DNA of 62,324 nt from an uncultured bacterium (GCA_938036315.1 CALHPK010000021.1:1-62324); one strand, 5' to 3'. Positions 18,629 through 28,381 are shown, counted from the stretch's first letter. A program made the numbers and translations. The notes: generated from the sequence alone by a model not told the origin.

Positions 18629-19057
18629 ATGACGTTTATTGAATGGGTCGATAGAATAGTTACAGGTTTTGATGAGGTTGATAATCAGCACAAAAAGTGG
18701 ATTAGCATACTAAATGAACTTTACGTAGCTATGAAATTAGGTAAGAGTCAAGAAATAATAGATAAGGTTCTAAACGAATTTCACAGTTATACAATTTATC
18801 ATTTTTCAACTGAAGAAAGATATATGAAAAAGTATGGGTATCCGAAGTTTGTTGAGCATAAGGGACAACATGATAACTTTACAGCTAAGATAAAAGATTT
18901 TATGAAAAGAAGAGCAAGAGGGGAGGCTACCTTATCCATCGAACTTATGAACTTTCTGAAAGATTGGCTTATAAATCATATAATCACAAAAGATAAGGAG
19001 ATGTGCGCTTTTTTTCTTCAAAAGATGGGAGATACCGAAAAGGGTAAAGTATTATAA
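18629..19057 (+). CDS. Bacteriohemerythrin
   Basis: Oxygen-binding diiron four-helix protein, 142 residues. It carries the iron ligands in order: H in DNQHKKW, H...HFSTEER (second and third His plus Glu), HKGQH, and the final H...D in NHIITKDKE. No fused signalling domain. Probable roles are oxygen storage or sensing in a microaerophile or anaerobe. Monocistronic with a leaderless-type promoter; convergent with the next gene. Confidence 0.93.
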   Translation: MTFIEWVDRIVTGFDEVDNQHKKWISILNELYVAMKLGKSQEIIDKVLNEFHSYTIYHFSTEERYMKKYGYPKFVEHKGQHDNFTAKIKDFMKRRARGEATLSIELMNFLKDWLINHIITKDKEMCAFFLQKMGDTEKGKVL

Positions 19058-19090
19058 TTCAAAAGATCAAGAAAGATAAAAATTTAAAAA

Positions 19091-20194
19091 TCATATCGAG
19101 AGCTTAAAGAAGTAATATCTTGCAGAAATTCCTCCCACCTCTTTTCCTAGTTCTTTGCCGTATGTTCCAAGAAGTAGAGATAGGATTTTGAAGTTGAGTT
19201 CAAGAGCAAAACTCATCTGTACTTGTCCGATTCCAAAATAAAGAGAAAAAAATCTTTTGAAAGGTCCAAGATCAGTTGAAAGCTCAGTACCTATGAAGGT
19301 TCTTTTAAGCAGGCTTTTATCGTCCGATTGAGCAAAGAGTAAATCATGAAAATCTAAGTAAACCCCATAATTTATTTTTGATATTTTGTCTCTGTAAGAA
19401 GTTCCAAAATCAATAGTTATTTCTCTTTCTGGATCTAATATATCTCGTGTATCGAGCCCGAAGGATAAATTTTCTTTGAGAGGCTGAGGTTTGAATATAA
19501 GTCCTATATTAAACCCCCCGAATCCAATGTTACACCTGAATGGATATTTGCATTCTCCAGATGCGATTCTTTTCAGACCCGGTGAGATTTCCATCAGATC
19601 AGCAAATCCCGGAAAAACTGCGGTTATATTTCCGCTTAGTACTTCATTTTCTCTTATTTCTATTGACGTATTAGCGAACGCTTTGATTGGAGAGATAGAG
19701 AGGCCAACTTTCAAGGTATCATCTATAAAGCTTACTGCTCCGCCCAGGACAGATTGAACTGAGCTGGCAATTCCACTATTTATATCAATATTTGAAGGAG
19801 TTTTTGGGAGTATTAATGTAGATGTTTTTAAGAGAATGCCTAATCCGAAGGAGATATTTTTTGTTGTAAGAACAAGGTTGGGGAATGAATACATCTGGAA
19901 ACTGTATGCTTTACCAAAACTTTCCTTTAGTATACTTATGATTTCAGTTTTTTCTTTTTCAAGTAGTGTTAGGATGCGGCTTGTATCAGCTATAAGGGAA
20001 TAAGTTGAGTAAATCTCAATATCTACTATATCAAGACTTTTTGTCTTGTGTATCCCGGCTGGGTTGAAAAAGAAAGATGTTTGTGGTTCCTCAAGAGTTA
20101 CAGCTACTCCGCCTGTGCCATATGATCTCGGGCTTTTGTACTCCCAGATCTCAACTAAGCTTAAGTTTATTATAATTAATGAGATCTCAATCAT
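19091..20194 (-). CDS. Predicted outer-membrane protein, TraF/PorV-like
   Basis: 367 residues with a hydrophobic N-terminus (short signal peptide). The opening SPRSYGTGGVAVTLEEPQTS followed by FFFNPAG is characteristic of TraF/PorV/UPF0164-type outer-membrane barrels. The rest is beta-strand rich, ending ISARYYFFKLSI. Function unknown. A ggaggag SD precedes the ATG. It lies 18 nt downstream of a lipoprotein gene on the same strand, so the two are likely co-transcribed. Confidence 0.68.
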   Translation of the reverse strand: MIEISLIIINLSLVEIWEYKSPRSYGTGGVAVTLEEPQTSFFFNPAGIHKTKSLDIVDIEIYSTYSLIADTSRILTLLEKEKTEIISILKESFGKAYSFQMYSFPNLVLTTKNISFGLGILLKTSTLILPKTPSNIDINSGIASSVQSVLGGAVSFIDDTLKVGLSISPIKAFANTSIEIRENEVLSGNITAVFPGFADLMEISPGLKRIASGECKYPFRCNIGFGGFNIGLIFKPQPLKENLSFGLDTRDILDPEREITIDFGTSYRDKISKINYGVYLDFHDLLFAQSDDKSLLKRTFIGTELSTDLGPFKRFFSLYFGIGQVQMSFALELNFKILSLLLGTYGKELGKEVGGISARYYFFKLSI

Positions 20195-20212
20195 ATTGTT
20201 TCTCCTCCACTC

Positions 20213-21664
20213 TTAAAAGCAGAAAACAGGATCTTCTCTTGATTCAAGAATTTCTTTTACCGCATTTTCAACCAACTTTTTTATATTAATTTTTAATTCA
20301 TCTCCGGAAATATTACTTTGGTATTCAAGATTATTGCAAATTTCTGTGTATATATTTTCCTTATCCTGTTCTGTTGGTTTGCTGACGAAAATCTTTATGT
20401 AAATTGCTCTTTCTTTTTCTTGTTGGCAATCTGAATTTTTGGTTTTACAATCAAAGCATTCAACATCATCATATATTTGGAAATATATTGTAGTGTCTTG
20501 GGGGAAGGGTATATCTTTGATTTTTTCTAAAATTTTTTCAGAGACTTTTCTCCAATTTGTGCTTGATTCACACATATACATATTTTCCAATTCTTCTTCA
20601 TCGATTTTTCTTGGACACACCCAAATTCCATTTTCTCTGTCAACACCAGGTTTTGTTTCCACACTCTCTACAGTAATGCCCTGCTGGTAGATCTGCTCTA
20701 TTATACTTTGTGTTATGGTGTTCTGAAATTCTAGTGAGTATTTTTCGCAAATTGATGAAGCTGATTTCTGAAATGAATTAAAGAGTCTTCCTTCAAGCTC
20801 AGAGTATTTTTCTGCAAGGGAATCTAAAAATTCTGCAGGCTCTTCTCCATAGGTTCCGTTTTTTATAAGTCGTATAGCTATGATCAGATACTTTTCGAGA
20901 TCGAGAATTTTTTGTTTTTCTTTTTCATATGGCCACTCTTGCTTAAGTATACAGCACATAGAAGGGTTTTTAGGTTTTTTGCCTTCACAAGTTTTTTGAA
21001 TGTAGTGGTCAGGGTGTTTCATTATAACTGATGAAAGGATAGTTCTCCATACAAGAATTTTACCACTTATATATTCTATTGAATTTATCATTCTTTTTAT
21101 TTCAAATTTTTTTGTATTTTCATCTGGATTTACTGATATGTTACCATAGTTTGGGATATTAGCGGTCTCCTCAAGTCTCTTCCCATCTCCGAACATTACT
21201 TTTTCATATATTCTCTGAGCTTTGTATAAGTTGAAAATTTGCTTTTGTAGTTCTTTCTTGTCACTAAGAATTTTTTTTGTAATCTTAGAAAGTTCGCATT
21301 CGAAATCTTCTTTATTTATGTCAAGCTCTGATGCTTTAATAAATTCGTCCGCTGTGTTTCTGAAGTCTAATCCGGCTTCTCCTAGGTAGGATGCGAGGAG
21401 GTAGAAGGTTGCTTCCAGAAAATTGTAGAATTTATCAAGATCTACGTTATCAAATAAAGATTCTTCTGCTTTACTTACTGGTGGGAGATCCTTTGCTGTA
21501 GAGTTGACATATTTTTCGAGAATCTCTATAGCTTTACTCCAGTTACCTTCTGATGCGAGTTTCAGACCTTGTTCTCTTTCCGCTTCTTTTGAGCAATTGC
21601 TGAGTATTTGCTGAGTGGTGATGATCAGAAGAAAAATTATTATTCTGTTTGAGTTTACTTTCAT
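20213..21664 (-). CDS. Lipoprotein of unknown function, helical, cysteine-containing
   Basis: 483 residues from the chosen ATG. The start gives a classic signal (NRIIIFLLIITTQQILSNC) with lipidation at the Cys; an upstream in-frame ATG at 21727 would overlap the preceding gene. After the lipobox, EQGLKLASEGNWSKAIEILEKYV looks like one TPR-type helix pair. The middle and C-terminal parts contain several Cys (CEGKKPKNPSMCCILK, CFDCKTKNSDC), compatible with disulfides in an exported protein. No family recognised. Lies between nuoE-like and the barrel gene on the same strand. Confidence 0.72.
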   Translation of the reverse strand: MKVNSNRIIIFLLIITTQQILSNCSKEAEREQGLKLASEGNWSKAIEILEKYVNSTAKDLPPVSKAEESLFDNVDLDKFYNFLEATFYLLASYLGEAGLDFRNTADEFIKASELDINKEDFECELSKITKKILSDKKELQKQIFNLYKAQRIYEKVMFGDGKRLEETANIPNYGNISVNPDENTKKFEIKRMINSIEYISGKILVWRTILSSVIMKHPDHYIQKTCEGKKPKNPSMCCILKQEWPYEKEKQKILDLEKYLIIAIRLIKNGTYGEEPAEFLDSLAEKYSELEGRLFNSFQKSASSICEKYSLEFQNTITQSIIEQIYQQGITVESVETKPGVDRENGIWVCPRKIDEEELENMYMCESSTNWRKVSEKILEKIKDIPFPQDTTIYFQIYDDVECFDCKTKNSDCQQEKERAIYIKIFVSKPTEQDKENIYTEICNNLEYQSNISGDELKINIKKLVENAVKEILESREDPVFCF

Positions 21665-21683
21665 TATTCTGATCTTTATCGAT

Positions 21684-22340
21684 TTATTTTTCTCTGTTTT
21701 TTTTCCATGGGCAGGCTTCTTTTGCAATTTCTATTATTTTATCTACATCTTCTTCTTCTACGTTTCCGAATGATTTTTCTGTGTAAGGGATGTGTACGAC
21801 TGGGGCAAATTCACATCTTCCAAGGCATACCCACTCTCTTACCTCTACGTCTTCGGGTGCTTTTTTCCTGAAACTCTCCAATATTTTTTCTGATCCTTTT
21901 AGGTAGCAAGGGAGAGAGTTGCAGACGTATATTTCTGCTTTACCGTCAAATCCATGAAGCATCGTGTAAAATGAAGCGACTCCGAGAACGTATGCAGGGG
22001 ACACTCCGAAAAGCTGAGACAATTTTTCCATATACTCCTGATAGATAACTCCGAAATTTTTCTTTATATCATTAAGGGTTGGAAGGAGAGCTGAAGTCCC
22101 CTCTGGGAATTCGGCTTTTCTGCTGTTGAAGAAACTTTCTATCTTTTTAAGCTCGTCTTCTGTTATGCTACCTTTTTTGGGGAATCGCTGTTTTATAAAA
22201 AGTTCATTTGCCCACTCTTTCAGATTGTCTTTGTAGACGCCATATTCTGCGTCCAGAAATTCAAACGGAATTTGTTCATCTGGACTATGAATGTGCTCTA
22301 TTCCTTTTCTCCTTCTGATTATATTTTTCTGTTTTGACAT
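21684..22340 (-). CDS. nuoE: NADH dehydrogenase 24 kDa (NuoE)-like [2Fe-2S] protein
   Basis: Thioredoxin-fold ferredoxin of the NuoE/HoxE family, 218 residues including an N-terminal extension of about 65. LSQLFGVSPAYVLGVASFYTMLH is typical. The four cluster ligands are visible as CNSLPC and CLGRC. It normally passes electrons beside NuoF in complex I or in bifurcating hydrogenases, but no nuoF or nuoG is adjacent, so its partner must be encoded elsewhere. Promoter TAAAAT sits at -13 to -8. Confidence 0.9.
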   Translation of the reverse strand: MSKQKNIIRRRKGIEHIHSPDEQIPFEFLDAEYGVYKDNLKEWANELFIKQRFPKKGSITEDELKKIESFFNSRKAEFPEGTSALLPTLNDIKKNFGVIYQEYMEKLSQLFGVSPAYVLGVASFYTMLHGFDGKAEIYVCNSLPCYLKGSEKILESFRKKAPEDVEVREWVCLGRCEFAPVVHIPYTEKSFGNVEEEDVDKIIEIAKEACPWKKNREK

Positions 22341-22347
22341 GGCTTTT

Positions 22348-22353
22348 ATTTTA
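22348..22353 (-). promoter_or_regulatory. -10 box TAAAAT abutting the nuoE start
   Basis: Read on the minus strand, TAAAAT ends 7 nt before the ATG at 22340 and no SD intervenes, implying a leaderless transcript. Confidence 0.45.
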
Positions 22354-22624
22354 CTACTTTGTATTAACTTTTACTTCATTTTTTCCTATTTTATCTTTTG
22401 CAGGATAAATTAAAGCTCAATGTAAAAGATAATAGGCTGGAGATGTGGAAATTCAGTGTTAGGAAATTTAGGATACCGCAATTTAGGGATATTTTAAAAT
22501 AGCAGTTTTTAAGTTTGCATAAGGTAGTAAATGGTTTGAAATTTTTTGCATTACATTTGAGGGTAGGTATGATTTTGTTATTTTTGGTAACTTTTTTTGT
22601 TGCATATAAAATAAAAGAAGAAGT

Positions 22625-23869
22625 ATGACAGTTGAGGACATTGCAAGGAGGGCAAAAAGAGCTCAGATAGAACTCCTGAGGGCATCCGAGGCTAAGAAGA
22701 ATGCGGTTCTGTTAAAGATTGCTGAGTTTATAGATAAGAGAAAGGCAGAATTGTTGAATGAAAATCTCAAAGATCTGGAGTCAGCAAGATCAAAGGGGTT
22801 ATCATCTGCGATTATTGATAGATTGAGACTTGATGAAAAAAGAATAGCGGTAATGATATCCTCTTTACAGGAGATATCAAAGCTCCCAGATCCTATTGGA
22901 CAGATCATTGATATGAAAAGAAGACCTAATGGTATGTTAGTAGGGAGGATGAGGATTCCCCTTGGTGTTATAGCTGTGATATATGAGGCTCGCCCGAATG
23001 TAACTGTGGATGTTGCCGGTTTGTGTATAAAGTCCGCTAACGCCGTAATTCTCAGAGGTGGATCAGAGGCTTTGAATTCAAATCAAGTTCTCGTGAACAT
23101 AATAAAGGATGCTTTAAGTGAAGTCGGAATAAACCCTGATGTCGTTAGTCTTATAACAGATCCGTCTCGGGATAGAATTTTAGACATTATCAAATTGGAA
23201 GATCTTATTGATCTGGTTATTCCAAGGGGTGGGGAAGGACTTATAAAATTTGTGTCGGAAAATTCTCGAATCCCAGTTCTTAAGCATTATAAAGGGGTTT
23301 GTCACGTATTTGTCGATGAGTATGCTGATTTAGAAAAAGCATACCGAATATGTCTTAACGCTAAGGTTCAGAGACCCTCGGTGTGCAATGCTATGGAGAC
23401 TCTGCTTGTGCATAAGAACATAGCCGAAAAGTTCCTTCCTCGAATGGGGGATATCTATAAAGAGCATAACGTTGAGATCAGGGGATGCGAAATAACAAGG
23501 AGATATATCCCATTTGCAAAACCCGCAACGGAAGAAGATTGGTATGCAGAATACCTTGATTTAATATTAGCAGTAAAAGTTGTAAACTCTATAGATGAAG
23601 CAATAGAGCACATAAGAAAATACGGATCATCTCATACTGAATCAATAGTAACAGAAAACTATGAAAATGCAATGCGGTTTATAAAAGAAGTTGATTCATC
23701 TTCTGTTATGGTAAATGTCTCAACAAGATTCTCAGATGGATACGAATATGGTCTTGGTGCAGAGGTTGGAATATCTACAACAAAAATTCACGCATACGGG
23801 CCAATGGGACTTGAAGGTTTAACAACTTTAAAATGGATTGTTCTTGGAAATGGACAGATAAGAGAGTGA
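22625..23869 (+). CDS. proA: Glutamate-5-semialdehyde dehydrogenase (gamma-glutamyl phosphate reductase)
   Basis: Second enzyme of proline synthesis, reducing gamma-glutamyl phosphate with NADPH. 414 residues, normal length. Family motifs: IPLGVIAVIYEARPNVTVDVAGL, LRGGSEALNSN, IPRGGEGLI, and the catalytic Cys in QRPSVCNAMETLLVH. The C-terminal STRFSDGYEYGLGAEVGIST is also typical. proB is not adjacent. Followed by a gap containing a topA fragment copy. Confidence 0.97.
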   Translation: MTVEDIARRAKRAQIELLRASEAKKNAVLLKIAEFIDKRKAELLNENLKDLESARSKGLSSAIIDRLRLDEKRIAVMISSLQEISKLPDPIGQIIDMKRRPNGMLVGRMRIPLGVIAVIYEARPNVTVDVAGLCIKSANAVILRGGSEALNSNQVLVNIIKDALSEVGINPDVVSLITDPSRDRILDIIKLEDLIDLVIPRGGEGLIKFVSENSRIPVLKHYKGVCHVFVDEYADLEKAYRICLNAKVQRPSVCNAMETLLVHKNIAEKFLPRMGDIYKEHNVEIRGCEITRRYIPFAKPATEEDWYAEYLDLILAVKVVNSIDEAIEHIRKYGSSHTESIVTENYENAMRFIKEVDSSSVMVNVSTRFSDGYEYGLGAEVGISTTKIHAYGPMGLEGLTTLKWIVLGNGQIRE

Positions 23870-23930
23870 TTTCTCCAAGATTCCCCGTATGGAAGTAATT
23901 TTTCTGAAGTTTCACATCATTTTCTCTCTT

Positions 23931-24034
23931 AAGATCGGATGGGATTTTCTTTTGATGATATTCTGAGTTTAGCAAAAGAAAAACATCTTAAGGAGAAGCA
24001 TCAAAATATAGTTAACGAAAGAGATAAATGGTGA
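23931..24034 (+). pseudogene. Partial copy of topA coding sequence upstream of topA
   Basis: Positions 23931-23999 match 24211-24279 inside topA at about 90 % identity, exactly 280 bp apart and in the same orientation. The copy keeps an open frame of 31 codons from ATG 23939 to TGA 24032, starting MGFSFDDILSLAKEKHLKEK. The clear codon differences (T to A, G to E, E to K twice) are all non-synonymous, as expected of a relic without selection. A functional leader peptide cannot be excluded. Confidence 0.7.
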
Positions 24035-24042
24035 AAATGGAG

Positions 24043-24073
24043 TATAATAAAAGATATGGATTCTGGAGATTAG
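24043..24073 (+). promoter_or_regulatory. topA promoter with leaderless 5-codon mini-ORF
   Basis: TATAAT at 24043-24048 lies at -13 to -8 of an ATG at 24056. That ATG opens MDSGD-stop (24056-24073), ending 4 nt before the topA ATG. The mini-ORF contains ctggag, which could double as the topA SD. Confidence 0.45.
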
Positions 24074-24077
24074 TATT

Positions 24078-25934
24078 ATGTCAGGGGGGATTTCAGATGT
24101 GAAGAAGGTAATAATAGTCGAATCTCCAACAAAGGCTAGAAAGATTGCAGGATTTTTTCAAGGAACTTCACAAGTTCTTGCTACTTTTGGGCATATAAGA
24201 GATCTACCAAAAGATAGGATGGGATTTTCTTTTGATGATATTCTGAGTTTAACAAAAGGAGAGCATCTTGAGGAGAAGTTCAATTGGGTTTTGTTGAAAA
24301 GAAGAGTTGTCAGTTATATAAAAAAGCATATTGATAAGTTAGGCAGTGGCAGTCAAATATTAATAGCTACTGATCCTGACAGGGAGGGTGAAGCTATTGC
24401 TTGGCATATAGCAAAGGTTCTTAACATAAAGAATCCGTCCAGGATTGTGTTTTATGAAGTGACGAAAAAGGCGATTGAGGATGCTATAAAGAATCCACGG
24501 AAGATCGATATGAATTTAGTTTATGCACAGATTACAAGGAGGATTCTTGACAGAGTTGTGGGGTATACTATTTCGCCTATATTTTGGAGAGTTCGAAAGA
24601 ACTCCTCAGCTGGTAGGGTTCAATCAGCTGCCCTACACCTTATAGTTAATCGTTGGAAAGAGATAAGAGACTTTGTAAAGAAAGCTTATTATGTTATCTT
24701 TACAGATTTTGGACAGTGCCAGGCGTTTCTATATGAGCGATACAAAGATGAAGAGGGGAATTTCAGGATTAGGGTTAAACATTTTATTGATGAAGAGGAA
24801 GTGAAGGCTATTGTATCAAAGATAAAAGAGTTAGAAGTCACAAAGTGCCAAGAGATGATTGAGACTCGCTCTCCGTTGCCCCCGTATATAACATCTTCTC
24901 TTCTTCAAGATGCAAAGAATATTTTGGGATTCTCATCCGACTTTACTATGAAGCTTGCACAAAGCCTTTTTGAAAATGGTTTCATAACATATCATAGGAC
25001 TGATTCTTTTGAGATATCAGGAGAAGGCTTCAGAATTGCTCAGGAATTTCTTAAAGATTTTGAAGATATAGCTCAGGTTGGGAGGAAGTGGAAGGCAAGG
25101 GTGCGAAATGCTCAAGAAGCACACGAAGCAATAAGACTTACAGGGCAGGGGCTAAACTATTTCAGCAAACTCTACAAAGACTATGACTTAGCAGGAATAA
25201 AGAAAGCGAAGATATCACCACATTCGAAACTTCTTTTCCTTATAGGACTCAGATTTTTTTCATCACAGTGTAAGAATGCTGTCTACGATGCTTTGGAGAT
25301 AAACTTTAGCTCCCCAACTCTGAAGCCCGAGTATTTCTTCAGACTCAAAGTTAAAAAGTTAAAGTTCCCAGGATTTATGAAAATCTGGAAAATGCAAGAT
25401 GAGAAAGATGAAGAAGAGCTAGAAGGGGCTCATTTATATGATTTTGCCTATGAAATTGCAAAACAGGGTAAAATAGCAGTATCGCCCGGGAGAACTCCAA
25501 GTGTATCCTATAAAAAGGAATATACATCACCTCCTCCGCTCTACACCGAAGCAACCTTGATAAAAACTCTTGAGAAACTCGGGATAGGAAGACCATCGAC
25601 TTATTCTGTGATCATAAAGAGCCTTAAATCTCGAGGATATATAATGGAAGAGAAAGGAAAGATTATCCCAACACCAGATGGGATATGGCAGGATGAAATT
25701 TTGGAGAAAACTTTCCAGAAGATAATATCTCCACTTTTTACAGCAACAATGGAGGAGATTTTAGATAAAATATCAAGGGGAGAAGTTGATTGGATGTCTG
25801 AACTTTCGAATATGGTAAGATCGTATCTTGATGATTTTGAAAAATTCAAGAGTAAATTTGCCAGTCAGGTTCAGGAATCTGAATTTTTACCGGCTAGCTC
25901 TGGGAAAAGATCGGCTAAAAGTAGTAAAAAATAA
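24078..25934 (+). CDS. topA: DNA topoisomerase I
   Basis: Type IA topoisomerase relaxing negative supercoils, 618 residues. Toprim domain at the N-terminus (VIIVESPTKARKI; ATDPDREGEAIAWH). The catalytic Tyr is in FITYHRTDS, and GRPSTYSVIIKSLKSRGYI is the family's domain IV motif. The C-terminal zinc-ribbon repeats of the longer E. coli type are absent, and the protein ends in a basic Ser/Lys tail, as in some short bacterial TopA. The ATG at 24078 fits the domain start. Confidence 0.96.
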   Translation: MSGGISDVKKVIIVESPTKARKIAGFFQGTSQVLATFGHIRDLPKDRMGFSFDDILSLTKGEHLEEKFNWVLLKRRVVSYIKKHIDKLGSGSQILIATDPDREGEAIAWHIAKVLNIKNPSRIVFYEVTKKAIEDAIKNPRKIDMNLVYAQITRRILDRVVGYTISPIFWRVRKNSSAGRVQSAALHLIVNRWKEIRDFVKKAYYVIFTDFGQCQAFLYERYKDEEGNFRIRVKHFIDEEEVKAIVSKIKELEVTKCQEMIETRSPLPPYITSSLLQDAKNILGFSSDFTMKLAQSLFENGFITYHRTDSFEISGEGFRIAQEFLKDFEDIAQVGRKWKARVRNAQEAHEAIRLTGQGLNYFSKLYKDYDLAGIKKAKISPHSKLLFLIGLRFFSSQCKNAVYDALEINFSSPTLKPEYFFRLKVKKLKFPGFMKIWKMQDEKDEEELEGAHLYDFAYEIAKQGKIAVSPGRTPSVSYKKEYTSPPPLYTEATLIKTLEKLGIGRPSTYSVIIKSLKSRGYIMEEKGKIIPTPDGIWQDEILEKTFQKIISPLFTATMEEILDKISRGEVDWMSELSNMVRSYLDDFEKFKSKFASQVQESEFLPASSGKRSAKSSKK

Positions 25935-25955
25935 TACATCGGTTAGCCGTTTTTT
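25912..25955 (+). terminator. Probable intrinsic terminator of topA
   Basis: CGGCTAA (25912-25918, in the last codons) is the exact inverted complement of TTAGCCG (25943-25949), which is followed by T6. The 24-nt loop is longer than usual. Confidence 0.45.
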
Positions 25956-26053
25956 ATATACTCTTGTTATTCTTATATGCTCTTGAAAAATTTAGGATGC
26001 TTAAGTTTAGCAGGTAAGTAAATGGAAATATTGAGAATTGTTGTGTAGATCCT

Positions 26054-27841
26054 TTATAAATTTGTTCTGACTCCAAAGTTAATTCTAGGTTCGCCTTTTT
26101 GAGTGAAGCTATAGATTCCGCTAATGTATATTTCCGAACAGATTTCTGGCAAATTATATTTTATCATAGCTGAAAACTGTATAGGCATAAAGATATATGA
26201 TATATAAGATAAAGAAATTTGTGGAGCACTTGAGAATAAAGTCAAATCAGCAGATACGAAGTATTCCACTTTCCTACTCTGAAAGGCAGTCGATTTTGTA
26301 TCTTTGAAAAACAAAAAAGTATCCGCCGAATTTGTTGCCAAAAGATTAAAAGAGATCAGAAATCTTAGATTTGATATCGAAATATTAGAAAAAAATGATT
26401 GTCTCCCTAAAAAATTTTCGCTAAAGTACAGAAAACTTGTTTCTCCAGAAAAATTTCGTGGAAGGTAGTTTATTGAGAGTAGAAAAAGAGGAGTTATTCT
26501 GTTTTTTGAGTAGAGTAATCCGTTGGATATGGAAAGTGTAGAGAGAGCAAAAAGCGGAAGCGGAAAAGAAAGTCCAGCTTCTGGAACTAAGGATAGATTC
26601 GGAAATAAGCTACTCCCCCCAATGTGCAAATTGAAGGAATCTATCCACCACTCATATGCAAGTGATAGAAAACTGGGACTTATAAATATTTCTTCATATA
26701 GGTATTCATATAGCCTTGGAGGATGAAATATTGTGCTTCGGTCAAATATTGTATGTTGCGTGGATGAGTATAATTTTTGTGGTTGTTCAGATAGCCTTCC
26801 AAGCAGTCTTAATCCTTTGTAAGACAAATCAGCTTTTGTAAATGGATAAATTTTAAGCTCGGGTAGGTGAGAGAGTATCCCGGTTGAGACAGTGATATTA
26901 TTGGTTTGGATATTTGCTGAGTTTTCTGAAAACAAATTGTAATAAGTGAGATGATCTGAGAAAATATTTGTTTTATTTGTAAAAGAAAATTTAATATTTT
27001 GAGATTTTAGAAGATAGATATTTATCTCATTTCCGTAGAAAGAAAATGGAAGTCCTGCAATTTGAACATTCGCAGGGAAAGTTGACAAAAATTGCGAAGT
27101 TGTAAGAAAGGTCTTTATTCCAATGTGATATGAATTCCCAGATAGTAGAGTATCTCCTGAAAGTGAAAAAAGAGAGGGAGAATTAAATATCAATTCACTG
27201 TCAAATTTCTGGATATCTGTACTTTTTCTTTCATACTCAGTTTTTATTCCACCGAAAATCAGATTTTTTCTCCAGAAGTATAAAGAAGATAATGTTAGGT
27301 CTATATTTGGAAGTCCAAAGTAGGAGAAGGGTATAAAAAACTCTCCACCAGCTATTAATCCGTGTTTTTTTGATAACGATAAGTTTGGGTTTGAAAATCC
27401 TGGGCTTTTGCCATAAAGATCAAGTTTTTTAGGAAGAAAGGGCACTTTAAAAGCTAAGGTTTCCTTACCAAGGATTCTGACGCTTCCATTTGTGAGTTTT
27501 ATTTTCTCATCCTTGTCAGAGAAGGATAGGCTTTGTAAAAATACTCCCGTTTGAGGGCATTTAAGTCCGCAGAGAGACAGGCATATATTCCTGAGCTCAA
27601 AATCTGGATTCTTGAAAATAAAAGCTTCGGCTGTGAAATTGTGTGAGGATAAGTTCCCTGTTATGTTTTCTCCGTGATATAAAGCCTTCTGTATGTGGAC
27701 GCTGAAAGTTTCAAATTTGAATATTTTAGTGATGTATTGTATTGTTGCCCTTTCGCAGAAGATTTCGAATTGGTGGGTATATAATGTTGAGCTTTCAAGG
27801 TAGATTGTTTGATTAAGTAAAAGGACTCCGAGAATTATCAC
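26054..27841 (-). CDS. LptD/OstA-like outer-membrane protein
   Basis: 595 residues. Hydrophobic start, then a beta-jellyroll-like N-terminal region (about 20-150) as in OstA/LptA folds, followed by a long beta-rich region. Segments such as LAFKVPFLPKKLD and EFFIPFSYFGLPNIDLTLSS resemble the LptD junction between jellyroll and barrel. Ends with an alternating strand (RINFGVRTNL). The start overlaps the fabZ stop by 4 bp, so it is translationally coupled to a lipid-synthesis enzyme, consistent with LPS or outer-membrane assembly. Similarity is by pattern only. Confidence 0.6.
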   Translation of the reverse strand: MIILGVLLLNQTIYLESSTLYTHQFEIFCERATIQYITKIFKFETFSVHIQKALYHGENITGNLSSHNFTAEAFIFKNPDFELRNICLSLCGLKCPQTGVFLQSLSFSDKDEKIKLTNGSVRILGKETLAFKVPFLPKKLDLYGKSPGFSNPNLSLSKKHGLIAGGEFFIPFSYFGLPNIDLTLSSLYFWRKNLIFGGIKTEYERKSTDIQKFDSELIFNSPSLFSLSGDTLLSGNSYHIGIKTFLTTSQFLSTFPANVQIAGLPFSFYGNEINIYLLKSQNIKFSFTNKTNIFSDHLTYYNLFSENSANIQTNNITVSTGILSHLPELKIYPFTKADLSYKGLRLLGRLSEQPQKLYSSTQHTIFDRSTIFHPPRLYEYLYEEIFISPSFLSLAYEWWIDSFNLHIGGSSLFPNLSLVPEAGLSFPLPLFALSTLSISNGLLYSKNRITPLFLLSINYLPRNFSGETSFLYFSENFLGRQSFFSNISISNLRFLISFNLLATNSADTFLFFKDTKSTAFQSRKVEYFVSADLTLFSSAPQISLSYISYIFMPIQFSAMIKYNLPEICSEIYISGIYSFTQKGEPRINFGVRTNL

Positions 27842-28272
27842 TTTGGTGTACCTTCTGCGGCTACTATTTTTGAGGTTGCTACCTGTTCATTGTTGGCAAA
27901 GGCTTTGCAATCAAAAAACCAGATTTTTGCCTTTTTACTTTCGAGTATGCACTCGAGGATGATTTCTGCTGGGGGGATAATAGGCTTTTTAAATCTTGCT
28001 TCCCTTATGCCTGCAAGGTACATCGGTTTTCCTTTGGATTCTGGATACAAAGTTGCAGCGAGTATCCCGCATGTTTGTGCCATAGCTTCTATTATGATGA
28101 CGCCCGGGACTATGGGATTTTTTGGAAAATGATGCTCATACCAAAAATCCTTTTCCGATGTTCTTTTGAGAGCTATTATTTTCTTTTGGTCTTGATTTAT
28201 TTGTAGCACTTCATCAACGAATAGGAATCCTTCGCCGTGAGGTAGTATTTCCTTTATTTTTATTTTGTTCAT
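27838..28272 (-). CDS. fabZ: 3-hydroxyacyl-ACP dehydratase FabZ
   Basis: Hot-dog-fold dehydratase of fatty-acid and lipid A precursor synthesis, 144 residues. The active-site segment HHFPKNPIVPGVIIIEAMAQ contains the catalytic His and Glu, preceded by LPHGEGFLFVDEV. First gene of a minus-strand pair with the LptD-like gene. TAAATT sits at -12 to -7 of the ATG and no SD is seen. Confidence 0.95.
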   Translation of the reverse strand: MNKIKIKEILPHGEGFLFVDEVLQINQDQKKIIALKRTSEKDFWYEHHFPKNPIVPGVIIIEAMAQTCGILAATLYPESKGKPMYLAGIREARFKKPIIPPAEIILECILESKKAKIWFFDCKAFANNEQVATSKIVAAEGTPK

Positions 28273-28278
28273 TTTTTA

Positions 28279-28284
28279 AATTTA
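28279..28284 (-). promoter_or_regulatory. -10 box TAAATT abutting the fabZ start
   Basis: Minus-strand TAAATT ends 6 nt before the ATG at 28272, the spacing expected for a leaderless transcript. Confidence 0.4.
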
Positions 28285-28381
28285 GGATTTGCTTTTTGTT
28301 TATTGATGTAATTTTTATTTTTTGATATTTTTGATTTTTAGTTTTGGGGAATTTTGTTTTTTATATTTATTTTAGTTTGAT

